A DNA stretch of 64,000 nucleotides from Nesterenkonia sp. GTDB lineage: Bacteria; Actinomycetota; Actinomycetes; Actinomycetales; Micrococcaceae. Shown in pieces: positions 13,208 through 22,226 of this stretch. The stretch spans positions 62,001 through 126,000 of the forward strand of contig NZ_JAJUJJ010000003.1 in NCBI RefSeq assembly GCF_029265375.1. Reading direction: 5' to 3'. The position numbers were made by a program, and so were the translations under genes. Numbering within the stretch: the stretch's first letter is position 1; every line of letters begins with the position of its first letter. The notes under the pieces were generated by a model. That model made no database searches and had not been told where the DNA came from. It was given only the letters and a program-made list of their open reading frames with translations.

Positions 13208-14058
13208 GGGTTGACATTGTACGGCTGGCTGCCGGTGCCCAGCTGCAGGATCCGCGCCACCTGATCTGCCTCGGTGGTGTTCTCCCCCAGGCGGTTCGGC
13301 TTCCCGGCTGCTCCGTGGTAGTCGGAGGAGCCGGTGACGATCAGGTCGTGACGGGCCGCCAGATCCAGCAGCAGCGCTCGGCCGGGCTCCGGGTTGTCCC
13401 GGTGATGGACCTCCACACCGAGCAGACCGGCGGCCACCAGCTCCTCCAGCTGTGCCGGACTCAGCGTCTGCCCGCGGCCGACCGCCATGGCGTGGGCGAT
13501 CACCGGGACTCCCCCGGCCTGCCGGATCAGCCGGATGACCTCCACCGGGTGGGGGTTCTGCTGACTGACGTAGTAGCGGCTGCGCCGGTGCAGGTACTTG
13601 CGGAAAGCCTCCGACCGGTCCGCCACCATGCCGGCGGCCACCAGCGCATCGGCCAGATGCGGGCGTCCGATGGCCGCGTCCGGGCCGACCTGCTCCAGCA
13701 CGGCCTCCCAGGTGATGGGCAGGTCCTCCGCCAGCCGGGCGCAGATCTGTTTGGCCCGCTCCACCCGTCCAGCCCGAGCGGCGGCATTGAGCTGCCGCAT
13801 TCCCGGATGCTCCGGGTCGTGGAGGTAGCTGAGCACGTGGACGCTGATCCCGGCGGCCATCGAGGTGACCTCCATCCCGGGGATGAACCCCAGACCGTGA
13901 GCCTCGGCCGCGGCCCGGGCCTCAGCCCAGCCGGCGGTGGCATCGTGGTCGGTCAGGGCCAGCCCCCGCAGTCCTGCCCGGGCGGCTTCGGCCACCACCA
14001 TCGCCGGCGGTTCGGTGCCGTCGGAGACCGTGGAATGGGTGTGCAGGTCGAAGCTCAT
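13204..14058 (-). CDS. PHP domain-containing phosphoesterase
   Basis: SFDLHTHSTVSDGT, LALTDHDATAG, GSSDYHG; start set at MSFDLHTHS; ATGA overlap with the TetR gene. Confidence 0.92.
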   Translation of the reverse strand: MSFDLHTHSTVSDGTEPPAMVVAEAARAGLRGLALTDHDATAGWAEARAAAEAHGLGFIPGMEVTSMAAGISVHVLSYLHDPEHPGMRQLNAAARAGRVERAKQICARLAEDLPITWEAVLEQVGPDAAIGRPHLADALVAAGMVADRSEAFRKYLHRRSRYYVSQQNPHPVEVIRLIRQAGGVPVIAHAMAVGRGQTLSPAQLEELVAAGLLGVEVHHRDNPEPGRALLLDLAARHDLIVTGSSDYHGAAGKPNRLGENTTEADQVARILQLGTGSQPYNVNP

Positions 14059-14080
14059 CTCAGCATGAAAGACTACCGGT

Positions 14081-15622
14081 ATGAGTGAGTCACCGAGCCA
14101 GAAGTCTGCCCAGGAGCTGTCCGACCGCGTCAACAACCGCTCGCAGCGGCCCACCTCCGAGGCCTTCAAACAGTTCATGGCCTCCCACTGGGCGCCTGCC
14201 GAGCAGCCGCAGCATCGGCGCGATGAGGTCGCCGACTACGCCGCCCGCCGTCGTCGTGAAGTTTCTGAGCGGTTCCCCGGCGAGCGCCTGGTGATCCCCG
14301 CCGGCCCGCTGAAGGTCCGCTCCAATGACACTGACTACCGCTTCCGGCCCCATTCGGCCTTCGCCCACCTCACGGGCCTGGGCGTGGATCACGAGCCGGA
14401 CGCAGTGCTGGTCTTCGAACCGGTGGATGAGGGGGCCGGCGACGACGGCGGGCACCACGAGGTCACCCTGTACTTCAAGCCGATGGCGGGCCGGGACTCG
14501 GAGGAGTTCTACGCCGACTCCCGGCACGGTGAGTTCTGGATCGGGCCGCGCCCCGGGCTGGAGGAGTTCCGCCAGCGGCTGGGGGTGCGCACCGCCGATG
14601 CCTCCGAGCTGGAGGTCGCGGTGACCAAGAACGCCGGGGCGGTGGAGATCGGCGGCACGCGGATCAGGCTGCTGCGTGAGGTGGATCTCTCCGTGGACGC
14701 GCTGGTGGACACCTCACGGATCAACACCGGCGTGGACCTGGAAGCCTCGGATGCCCTGGACGCCGAGCTGACCGAGTTCGTCTCCGAGCTGCGTCTGGTC
14801 AAGGACGACTGGGAGGTGGAGCAGCTGCGCACCTCGGTCTCGGCCACTATCGCCGGGTTTGAGGATGTGGTCCGGGCGCTTCCGCGGGCTGTGGGGCACG
14901 AGCGCGGCGAGCGCGTGGTGGAGGGCGCCTTCTTCGCCCGGGCCCGCCTGGAGGGCAATGACCTGGGGTATGACACGATCGCCGCCTCCGGCAACAATGC
15001 GACCATTCTGCACTGGATCCGCAATCACGACCGGATCGAGCCCGGCGAGCTGCTGCTGCTGGACGCCGGGGTGGAGGCGGATTCTCTCTACACCGCTGAC
15101 CTGACCCGCACCCTGCCGGTCTCCGGACGCTACACACCGGTGCAGCGGAAGGTCTACGAGGCGGTGCTGGCTGCCGCTGATGCCGCCTTCGACGTGGTGC
15201 GGCCGGGCATCCGGTTCCGCGAGATCCACCAGGCGGCGGTGACGGTGCTGGCTGAGCATCTGCAGCAGTGGGGCCTGCTTCCGGTCTCACTGGAGGAGGC
15301 GCTGTCCCCGGAGGGGCAGCATCACCGCCGGTGGATGCCGCACGGCACAAGTCATCACCTGGGGCTGGACGTCCACGACTGCGCTCAGGCTAAGCGGGAC
15401 CTCTACCTGGACGGGGTGTTGGAGCCGGGCATGGTCTTCACCATCGAGCCGGGCCTCTACTTCAAGCAGGAGGACCTCGCGGTCCCGGAGGAGTATCGCG
15501 GGATCGGTGTGCGGATTGAGGACGATGTGCTGGTCACCGACGATGGCGCGGAGAATCTCTCCGCCGCGCTGCCGCGTGAGCCCGATGCGGTGGAGGCCTG
15601 GATGGCCGAGCTTCAGTCCTGA
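14081..15622 (+). CDS. pepP: Xaa-Pro aminopeptidase (aminopeptidase P family)
   Basis: LLLDAGVEADSLYTADLTRTLPVSG, HGTSHHLGLDVHD, VFTIEPGLY, GIGVRIEDD metal-ligand motifs. Confidence 0.93.
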   Translation: MSESPSQKSAQELSDRVNNRSQRPTSEAFKQFMASHWAPAEQPQHRRDEVADYAARRRREVSERFPGERLVIPAGPLKVRSNDTDYRFRPHSAFAHLTGLGVDHEPDAVLVFEPVDEGAGDDGGHHEVTLYFKPMAGRDSEEFYADSRHGEFWIGPRPGLEEFRQRLGVRTADASELEVAVTKNAGAVEIGGTRIRLLREVDLSVDALVDTSRINTGVDLEASDALDAELTEFVSELRLVKDDWEVEQLRTSVSATIAGFEDVVRALPRAVGHERGERVVEGAFFARARLEGNDLGYDTIAASGNNATILHWIRNHDRIEPGELLLLDAGVEADSLYTADLTRTLPVSGRYTPVQRKVYEAVLAAADAAFDVVRPGIRFREIHQAAVTVLAEHLQQWGLLPVSLEEALSPEGQHHRRWMPHGTSHHLGLDVHDCAQAKRDLYLDGVLEPGMVFTIEPGLYFKQEDLAVPEEYRGIGVRIEDDVLVTDDGAENLSAALPREPDAVEAWMAELQS

Positions 15623-16080
15623 GCCTCAATGCCGATCGGGCGGCCCTCGAAGAAGGTCTGCAGCACCACAGTGGTGCGGGTGTTCACTGAGGCCGCCTGC
15701 CGGATCTCGCGGATCAGGGCTTCCAGGTCCCGGGGTGTGGGCACCCGCACAAAGAGCATGTAGCTGGCATCGCCCGCCACCGAATAGCACCCCTCGATGG
15801 CGGCCAGGTGCTCCAGGCGCTGCGGGGCGTCATCGGCCTGGGCAGGGTCCAGCGGCGTGATCTCGATGAAGGCCGACAGCGGCCTGCCCAGCGCCTCCGG
15901 GGACAGCTCAGCCTTGTAGCCGCGGATCACGCCGCGGCTCTCCAGCCGCCGCACCCGGGTCTGGACCGCGGAGACGGACAGCCCGGTCTGCTCGGAGAGC
16001 TGGGCCAGCGTGGTGCGAGCGTCCTGGGAGAGCTGGCGGAGGATGACGTCGTCGATCTGGTCGTGGGACCCGGCTGGCAT
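15613..16080 (-). CDS. Lrp/AsnC family transcriptional regulator
   Basis: DDVILRQLSQDARTTLAQLSEQTGLSVSAVQTRVRRLESRGVIRGYKAEL HTH plus RAM-like C-terminus; 4 bp from davA-like gene. Confidence 0.93.
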   Translation of the reverse strand: MPAGSHDQIDDVILRQLSQDARTTLAQLSEQTGLSVSAVQTRVRRLESRGVIRGYKAELSPEALGRPLSAFIEITPLDPAQADDAPQRLEHLAAIEGCYSVAGDASYMLFVRVPTPRDLEALIREIRQAASVNTRTTVVLQTFFEGRPIGIEAQD

Positions 16081-16084
16081 CGGC

Positions 16085-16894
16085 TCAGCTCTCCTCTCTG
16101 GGGGCGGGGTCGAACCGGCGGTCGCGCAGGTAGGGGTTCTGCTGCCGGGAGCGCTGCAGCGTGGGTTTGTCGATCTGGCAGATCAGCAGCTGCGGCTCGC
16201 GCCCGGCAGCGGCGACGGCGGATCCGTCCGGTCCGATCACCCGGCTGAGCCCGCCGTAGCGGTAGACGGCATCTGCTCCGCAGTAGTTGGCGTAGGCCAG
16301 GTAGATCTGGTTCTCCACCGCCCGGGCCGGCAGCAGGGTGGTCTGGACCTGGTCATAGTCGGCCATATTGGCGGTGGGCACGCAGACCAGCTCGGCCCCG
16401 GCGACCGCCAGAGCGCGGGTGACCTCCGGGAATTCGACGTCGTAGCAGACAGCGGCACCCACCTTCCATCCCCGCCAGGTGACCACCTCCCCCGCCGAGG
16501 CGGCGGGCCGGTCGAACTGTTGACGGTCCAGATCTCCGAAGTAGTGCAGCTTCCGGGTGTCGAAGAGGCGCTGACCCGAGCTGTCGACGAATCCGACAGT
16601 GTTGAACACCGCGCCGGAATCCTCCTCCGGGTATCCGTAGAGGATCGCCAGCCCGCAGCGCTGCGCGATGGCGGCGGCATGCTGGGCCGAGGGGCCGTCG
16701 GCCGGCTCGGCCAGGGCGCGCGTGCGCTGGCGACCCAGGGCGTATCCGGTCAGATGCATCTCCGGCAGGATGAGCAGGTCCGCCCCGGCCTCCGCGGCGG
16801 AGGCGGCCAGCTGCTCCATGCGCTGCAGATTCTTCGCCGTGTCCCCGATGACAGGCTCCACCTGCCCCAGGGCCAGGCGCACAGCGCTGCTCAT
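16085..16894 (-). CDS. davA: Carbon-nitrogen hydrolase; probable 5-aminovaleramidase (DavA-like)
   Basis: LILPEMHLTGY (Glu), RKLHYFGDLDR (Lys), VGAAVCYDVEFPE (Cys); VPTANMADYDQVQTTLLPARAVENQIYLAYANYCGAD resembles Pseudomonas DavA as recalled; 4-bp overlap with the DavB-like gene. Confidence 0.82.
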   Translation of the reverse strand: MSSAVRLALGQVEPVIGDTAKNLQRMEQLAASAAEAGADLLILPEMHLTGYALGRQRTRALAEPADGPSAQHAAAIAQRCGLAILYGYPEEDSGAVFNTVGFVDSSGQRLFDTRKLHYFGDLDRQQFDRPAASAGEVVTWRGWKVGAAVCYDVEFPEVTRALAVAGAELVCVPTANMADYDQVQTTLLPARAVENQIYLAYANYCGADAVYRYGGLSRVIGPDGSAVAAAGREPQLLICQIDKPTLQRSRQQNPYLRDRRFDPAPREES

Positions 16895-18603
16895 GCGGGC
16901 AGCTCCACCGGACCCAGTTCGGGGTAGGCCTCGCCCGGGCCCGGATTCTCCGGATGGGTGGAGCCTCCGAAGTGGTGCAGGATGCCCCAGACGGAGTTAA
17001 GCGCGGTCTGCACGGCCCCCTCGGCCCACGCCGGCGTGAAGGAGATGCTGTCTCCGGCCAGGAAGATTCCGCGATGGGCCTGGGGCATGGTGTCCTGCAT
17101 GAAGTGGCCGTACATGCGGTGATTGTAGCGATAGTGCCCCGGCAGCGCCCCTTTGAAGGCGCCGAGGAAGTACCGGTCGGCCTCCCAGGAGACGGTCACC
17201 GGCTCACCGATGATGTGCGAGCGGATGTCGACGTCGGGGTAGATCTTCTCCAGAGCGTTCAGGGCCAGCTCGGCGCGCTTCTCTGCGGGGTAGGGCAGCA
17301 TCTTCAGCGCATCTGACATCCAGGAGTAGGTCAGGCAGATGACGCCGGGCTGGTCCTCCCCGTTGTCGAACAGGTAGGTGCCGCGGGTGATCCGGTCGGT
17401 CAGGGTCATGCTCATCAGCTGCCGGCCGGTGTGCGGGTCGCGGTCCTTCCAGAAGGGCCGGTCCACCATGACGAAGGTCTTTGACGACTGCATATAGCGC
17501 GTCCGGTCCAGGGCCATCCACATCTGCTGGGAGAACAGGGACTCATCGCAGTCGATCTCGGTGGTCAGCAGCCAGCTCTGGCAGGTGGCCAGCACCGCCT
17601 GGTAAGTGCGGACTTCGCCGGAGGCCTCGGTCACCGCGATGCTGCCGTCGGCGCACCGGCGCAGGGCCGCAACCGCTCCCCGGGGTGCGTGATCCGGGTG
17701 CAGCGACGCCAGGGAGGTTCCCTTCGGCCAGTAGGCGATCTCCTCGGGTTCGCGGCGCCACAGCCCCAGCGGCAGCTGCTCGACTCCGCCGACCACCAGC
17801 TCCTGGTCGGTGTCGCATTCGGTGACGACCACCCGGAGGATCTCCAGCATCGAATTGGCGAAGTCGGAGTCCCAGCCTCCAGTGCCGAATCCGACCTGGC
17901 CGAAGACTTCGCGGTGCCGGAAGCTCAGTGAGCGGAACTCCTCGGCCTGGGAGACGAATTCGTAGAAGCTGCGATCGTCCCATGCGGCGACGATCCGGTT
18001 CCACATCCGCTTCAGCCGGTGGGCGTCGCGGCTGCGGATCGCCTGCTGCAGGCCGCTGAGGCCGAACTCCCGCTCCAGCGCGGCGTCCCAGGCCTGGGCG
18101 ACCTCGGTGAACAGGGCAGGAAGGTCCTCCAGCTTTTCGGCGTACCAGGTCTTGCCGCCGAGATCGATGACGGTGCTTCCGGCCGCCGGTGTGAGCGGAT
18201 TCGGAAAGGGGGCGGTGGACAGCCCCAGCAGGCGCAGATAGTGGTAAAACCCAGCCGAGGAGACCGGGAACCGCATCCCGCCCATCTCCGCGACGACGTC
18301 GCTGCACCGGTCGCCGTCGTCGATCCTGAACCGCTCTGAGCGCAGGCGGCCGCCGAGGCGTTCGGCCTCATAGACCACCGGGCGCAGGCCCAGGCGCATC
18401 AGTTCGTATGCGGCCACCAGCCCCGCTATGCCTCCGCCGATGACGGCCACCTCTGAGCCGTGCGCCTGCTCCGGCAGCCGCCCCAACCCGGCGGGATGGG
18501 CGAGCCACTCATCATAAGAGAACGGAAAATCTGGCCCAAAGACCGTCAGCTTTCGGTCATTCTCCTGGGATTCACCATGCTCAGCAGTAGAAAATGTGGT
18601 CAT
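16891..18603 (-). CDS. davB: Flavin monoamine oxidase; probable L-lysine 2-monooxygenase (DavB-like)
   Basis: FGPDFPFSYDEWLAHPAGLG, VAVIGGGIAGLVAAYELMRLGLRPVVYEAERLGGRLRS, GGMRFPVSSAGFYHYL, EVFGQVGFGTGGWDSDFANSMLEI, FTPAWAEGAVQTALNSVWGILHHFGG; close resemblance along its length to Pseudomonas lysine monooxygenase as recalled. Confidence 0.87.
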   Translation of the reverse strand: MTTFSTAEHGESQENDRKLTVFGPDFPFSYDEWLAHPAGLGRLPEQAHGSEVAVIGGGIAGLVAAYELMRLGLRPVVYEAERLGGRLRSERFRIDDGDRCSDVVAEMGGMRFPVSSAGFYHYLRLLGLSTAPFPNPLTPAAGSTVIDLGGKTWYAEKLEDLPALFTEVAQAWDAALEREFGLSGLQQAIRSRDAHRLKRMWNRIVAAWDDRSFYEFVSQAEEFRSLSFRHREVFGQVGFGTGGWDSDFANSMLEILRVVVTECDTDQELVVGGVEQLPLGLWRREPEEIAYWPKGTSLASLHPDHAPRGAVAALRRCADGSIAVTEASGEVRTYQAVLATCQSWLLTTEIDCDESLFSQQMWMALDRTRYMQSSKTFVMVDRPFWKDRDPHTGRQLMSMTLTDRITRGTYLFDNGEDQPGVICLTYSWMSDALKMLPYPAEKRAELALNALEKIYPDVDIRSHIIGEPVTVSWEADRYFLGAFKGALPGHYRYNHRMYGHFMQDTMPQAHRGIFLAGDSISFTPAWAEGAVQTALNSVWGILHHFGGSTHPENPGPGEAYPELGPVELPA

Positions 18604-18631
18604 AAGCCGATCATAGCGAAACTGCTCCAGA

Positions 18632-19951
18632 TCAGTTCTGAGCGATGGAGTCCAGTACGATGCTGATCCCTTCGGTCAGCAGCTCCTTGCTGATGGTCAG
18701 CGGAGGCAGGAAGCGAATGACATTGCCGTAGGTGCCGCAGGTCAGGGTGATCACCCCGGCTCTGCGCGCAGCCGCCGCCGCAGCACCGGTCAGCTCCGCA
18801 TCCGGGGCACCGGTGTCCGGGTCCACCAGCTCCACCGCAAGCATGGCCCCGCGCCCGCGAACATCCCCGATGCGCGGATCCTTCTGCGCAGCGCCGCGCA
18901 GCTGCTCCAGCGCGGTGAGCTCAATATCGGCGGCCTTGGCGCAGAGATCCTGGTCTTCCATGGTGGCGATGGTCGCCAGCGCGGCCGCGCAGGCCACCGG
19001 ATTCCCGCCATAGGTGCCGCCCAGTCCCCCGGCGTGCACGGCATCGAGGATCTCGGCCCTGCCGGTCACCGCAGACAGCGGAAGCCCGCCGGCAATGCCC
19101 TTTGCCGTGGTGACCAGATCCGGCTCCACCGACTCGTGCTGGCAGGCGAACCAGGAGCCGGTGCGGGCGAATCCGGTCTGGATCTCATCAGCGATGAAGA
19201 TCACCCCGTTCTCCCGGCACCAGGCGGCCAGGCGCTGCAGGTAGCCCTCGGCCGGGACGATGAACCCGCCCTCACCCTGGATCGGCTCCACAATCAGTGC
19301 TGCCAGGTTCTCAGCCCCGACCTGGGTCTGCAGGGCGGAGATCGAACGCTCAGCCGCCTCGGCGCCGTCGAGCTGGTCCCGCAACGGGTAGGAGCCCGGA
19401 ATGCGGTAGACCTCCGGGGCGAAGGGACCGAAGCTGTGCTTATAGGGCATCGACTTCGCCGTCAGCGACATCGTCAGGGTGGTTCGGCCGTGGTAGGCGT
19501 TGTCCAGTGCGGCCACCGCCTGACGGCCGGTGTAGGCCCGGGCGATCTTGACCGCGTTCTCCACCGCCTCAGCTCCGGTGCTGAACAGGGCGCTGCGCAG
19601 CTGTCCGCGGATCGGCACCAGTTCGGCAAGCTTCTCCGCCACCGCGATGTACCCCTCATAGGGGGTGGCCATGAAGCAGGTGTGAGTCAGCTGCTCAACC
19701 TGGTCCTGCACCGCCTGGACCACTGCCGGGGCGCTGGCCCCGACACTGGTGACCGCGATGCCCGAGCCCAGATCGATCAGCCGGTTGCCGTCGACATCCT
19801 CGACGATGCCGTCCTGGGAGCGGACCGCATAGGTGGGCATCGCCGAGGCGACCGCCGGAGCCACGGCTGCCGCCTGTCTGGCAGCCAGCTGCCGGGCCTT
19901 GGGGCCGGGGATCTCAGTGGCCAGGTGACGGGACTGCGGCAGCTCTGCCAT
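18632..19951 (-). CDS. gabT: PLP-dependent class III aminotransferase; 4-aminobutyrate / 5-aminovalerate transaminase
   Basis: TYAVRSQDGIVEDVDGNRLIDLGSGIAVTSVGASAP, CFMATPYEGYIAVAEKLAELVP, FIADEIQTGFARTGSWFACQHESVEPDLVTTAKGIAGGLPLSAVTGRAEI (PLP Lys). Confidence 0.92.
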   Translation of the reverse strand: MAELPQSRHLATEIPGPKARQLAARQAAAVAPAVASAMPTYAVRSQDGIVEDVDGNRLIDLGSGIAVTSVGASAPAVVQAVQDQVEQLTHTCFMATPYEGYIAVAEKLAELVPIRGQLRSALFSTGAEAVENAVKIARAYTGRQAVAALDNAYHGRTTLTMSLTAKSMPYKHSFGPFAPEVYRIPGSYPLRDQLDGAEAAERSISALQTQVGAENLAALIVEPIQGEGGFIVPAEGYLQRLAAWCRENGVIFIADEIQTGFARTGSWFACQHESVEPDLVTTAKGIAGGLPLSAVTGRAEILDAVHAGGLGGTYGGNPVACAAALATIATMEDQDLCAKAADIELTALEQLRGAAQKDPRIGDVRGRGAMLAVELVDPDTGAPDAELTGAAAAAARRAGVITLTCGTYGNVIRFLPPLTISKELLTEGISIVLDSIAQN

Positions 19952-19975
19952 AGCGGTTCCTTTCGTAGGGGAGGG

Positions 19976-21160
19976 TCAGCGGAAGGCCGGGAGGCCGGTG
20001 AGCTTCTGGCCCAGGATGAGCGTATGGACCTCGTCGGTGCCCTCATAGGTGCGCACCGATTCCAGATTGTTGGCGTGCCGCAGGGGCGAGTAGTCGCCGG
20101 TGATGCCGTTGCCGCCCAGCACGGCCCGGGCTTCGCGGCAGATATCGATGGCGGTGCGGCAGTTGTTCAGCTTGCCCACTGAGATCATATGCGGCTCCAG
20201 CTGACCGGCATCCTTCAGCCGCCCCAAGTGCAGGGCGAGCAGCTGGCCCTTGTTCAGCTCCACGGTCATATCTGCCAGCTTCTTCTGGGTCAGCTGGTAA
20301 CCGGCCAGCGGCTTGCCGAACTGCAGCCGTTCTCCGGCGTAGTCCAGGATGGTCTCAATAGAGTCCCGCGCGGCGCCCATCGCACCCCAGGCGATGCCGT
20401 AGCGCGCCTCGGATAGGCAGGCGAAGGGCCCGCGCAGCCCTGGGTTCTCCGGCAGCAGCGCCTCGGCGGACAGGCGGACATTGTCCAGGTCGATATCGCA
20501 CTGCTGGGAGGCGCGCATAGAGAGTTTGCCGCCGATCACGCTGGCGGTGAAGCCGGGAGCATCGGTGGGGACGATGAATCCGCGGACCTTCTCCCCCGAG
20601 CCGTCCTCGGCTGGTGATTTGGCCCAGATGATGGCGATATCTGCGATGGCTGCCAGGCCGATCCAGCGCTTCTTCCCGTTGAGCACCCACTCTTCGCCCT
20701 CACGGTGTGCTGTGGTGCTCATCGAAGACGGATCGGAGCCGGCGGTGGGCTCGGTGAGTCCGAAGCAGCCGATCACCTCGCCGGAGGCCATCTTGGGAAG
20801 CCAGTGCTGCTTCTGCTCCTCGGAGCCGTTCTTGTAGATGGCAGACATCGCCAGCGAGCCCTGGACGGAGATGATCGTGCGCAGACCTGAGTCCCCGGCC
20901 TCCATCTCCTGCATGGCCAGGCCGTACTCGGTGGCGGAGCGTCCGGCACAGCCGTAGCCCTTCAGGTGCATGCCGAACAGGCCCAGCTCAGCCATCTCGC
21001 CCAGCAGCTCGGTGGGAAGCACCGCGTCCTCGTACCACTGGGCGATATTCGGCCGGACGCGGCGGTCCACAAAATCGGCCACCCGGTCACGCACCGCACG
21101 CTCCTCGGCGGTGAACTGGTCCTCGAGATTCAGCAGGTCGGTGGCGGCACGGCTGGCCAC
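19976..21160 (-). CDS. gcdH: Acyl-CoA dehydrogenase; probable glutaryl-CoA dehydrogenase
   Basis: IGCFGLTEPTAGSDPSSMSTTA, GKKRWIGLAAIADIAIIWAK, ARAVLGGNGITGDYSPLRHANNLESVRTYEGTDEVHTLILGQKLTGLPAFR (GcdH-type C-terminus). GTG start at 21160 with GAAGGAG upstream. Confidence 0.88.
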   Translation of the reverse strand: MASRAATDLLNLEDQFTAEERAVRDRVADFVDRRVRPNIAQWYEDAVLPTELLGEMAELGLFGMHLKGYGCAGRSATEYGLAMQEMEAGDSGLRTIISVQGSLAMSAIYKNGSEEQKQHWLPKMASGEVIGCFGLTEPTAGSDPSSMSTTAHREGEEWVLNGKKRWIGLAAIADIAIIWAKSPAEDGSGEKVRGFIVPTDAPGFTASVIGGKLSMRASQQCDIDLDNVRLSAEALLPENPGLRGPFACLSEARYGIAWGAMGAARDSIETILDYAGERLQFGKPLAGYQLTQKKLADMTVELNKGQLLALHLGRLKDAGQLEPHMISVGKLNNCRTAIDICREARAVLGGNGITGDYSPLRHANNLESVRTYEGTDEVHTLILGQKLTGLPAFR

Positions 21161-21237
21161 GGGCGGCTCCTTCGGTCGGCGGTCGGTCGGTTCAGAGTCT
21201 CTCGCAGCCTCCGGCGGACTAAGGCAATTTATGCACA

Positions 21238-21251
21238 ACTTTCATGAAAGT
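21238..21251. promoter_or_regulatory. Perfect 14-bp palindrome ACTTTCATGAAAGT in the gcdH upstream region (candidate operator)
   Basis: Read directly; lies between the LysR stop (21295) and the gcdH start (21160, minus strand). Confidence 0.55.
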
Positions 21252-21294
21252 GGGTGAATATGCGCCTCAATCCGCAAAGGTGCGCTCCGAGCGG

Positions 21295-22194
21295 TTAGCG
21301 TACAGGGTCATGATGCAGCCGTCTGGTCACCTCAATCACCTCGCGCAGTGCGGGGCTGAGGTCCTCGCGGCGCCAGATCAGCCTGACTTTCAGCGGCGGG
21401 GGCTGCTCGGCGATGGGGCGGAACTCCACGCCTTCGGCATGAATATGCTCCCGGACGGTGGACTGGGTCAGGGCCACGCCGTATCCGGCGGCCACCAGCA
21501 CCAGCGAGGTGGCCGAGTCGGGGGCGATCTGGGTGATCTTCGGAATGAACCCGGCCTGGCCGGCCAGCGAGTGCAGCCGCTGCGGCAGGGCGGCGGCCGG
21601 CCCGCTGGGCAGCACCACCCAGCTGTCGGCGTGCAGCTCTTTGATGGACACCGCTGCGCGGCGGGCCAGCCGGTGGCCTACCGGCAGCGCGATGAGCAGC
21701 TGCTCCTGGGCGATGACCATAGACTCCACCTGGGCCGGCAGCACGTCCCAGCGCCCCAGGGCGCAGTCCAGCTCGCCGGCCAGCACGCGGTCCAGACCCA
21801 GGTGGGACAGCATCGAGGAGACCAGCTGAAGCCGCAGCCCCGGCAGCCGGTCCCGGATCTGGCGGGCCATCGGCCCGACCACGTGATTGGTGGAGGGACT
21901 GGCGAAGCCCAGGCGCACTCGGCCGGTCCGCCCCCGTGTGGCCTCCTGCACGATTTCGGCCGACCGGTCCACCAGGGTGACGATCTCCTGGGCGTGCGGA
22001 AGCAGCGCCTCTCCGGCGGCGGTCAGCCACACCCGTCGGGTGGTCCGCTCCACCAGCTGGCTGCCCAGCGAACGTTCCAGCTGAGCCACCGACCGGCTCA
22101 GCGCCGACTGGGTCATCCGCAGCTGCTCGGCTGCCCTGCCGAAGTGGCGCTGCTCGGCCACTGCCACAAAGCACCGCGCCTGCTGGATCTCCAT
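21295..22194 (-). CDS. LysR family transcriptional regulator
   Basis: MEIQQARCFVAVAEQRHFGRAAEQLRMTQSALSRSVAQLERSLGSQLVERTTRRVWLTAAGEALL HTH; ATG at 22194 preferred over 22236. Confidence 0.94.
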   Translation of the reverse strand: MEIQQARCFVAVAEQRHFGRAAEQLRMTQSALSRSVAQLERSLGSQLVERTTRRVWLTAAGEALLPHAQEIVTLVDRSAEIVQEATRGRTGRVRLGFASPSTNHVVGPMARQIRDRLPGLRLQLVSSMLSHLGLDRVLAGELDCALGRWDVLPAQVESMVIAQEQLLIALPVGHRLARRAAVSIKELHADSWVVLPSGPAAALPQRLHSLAGQAGFIPKITQIAPDSATSLVLVAAGYGVALTQSTVREHIHAEGVEFRPIAEQPPPLKVRLIWRREDLSPALREVIEVTRRLHHDPVR

Positions 22195-22226
22195 GGGCAC
22201 ATCGTAAGTGAGAGGACACCGCGCAT

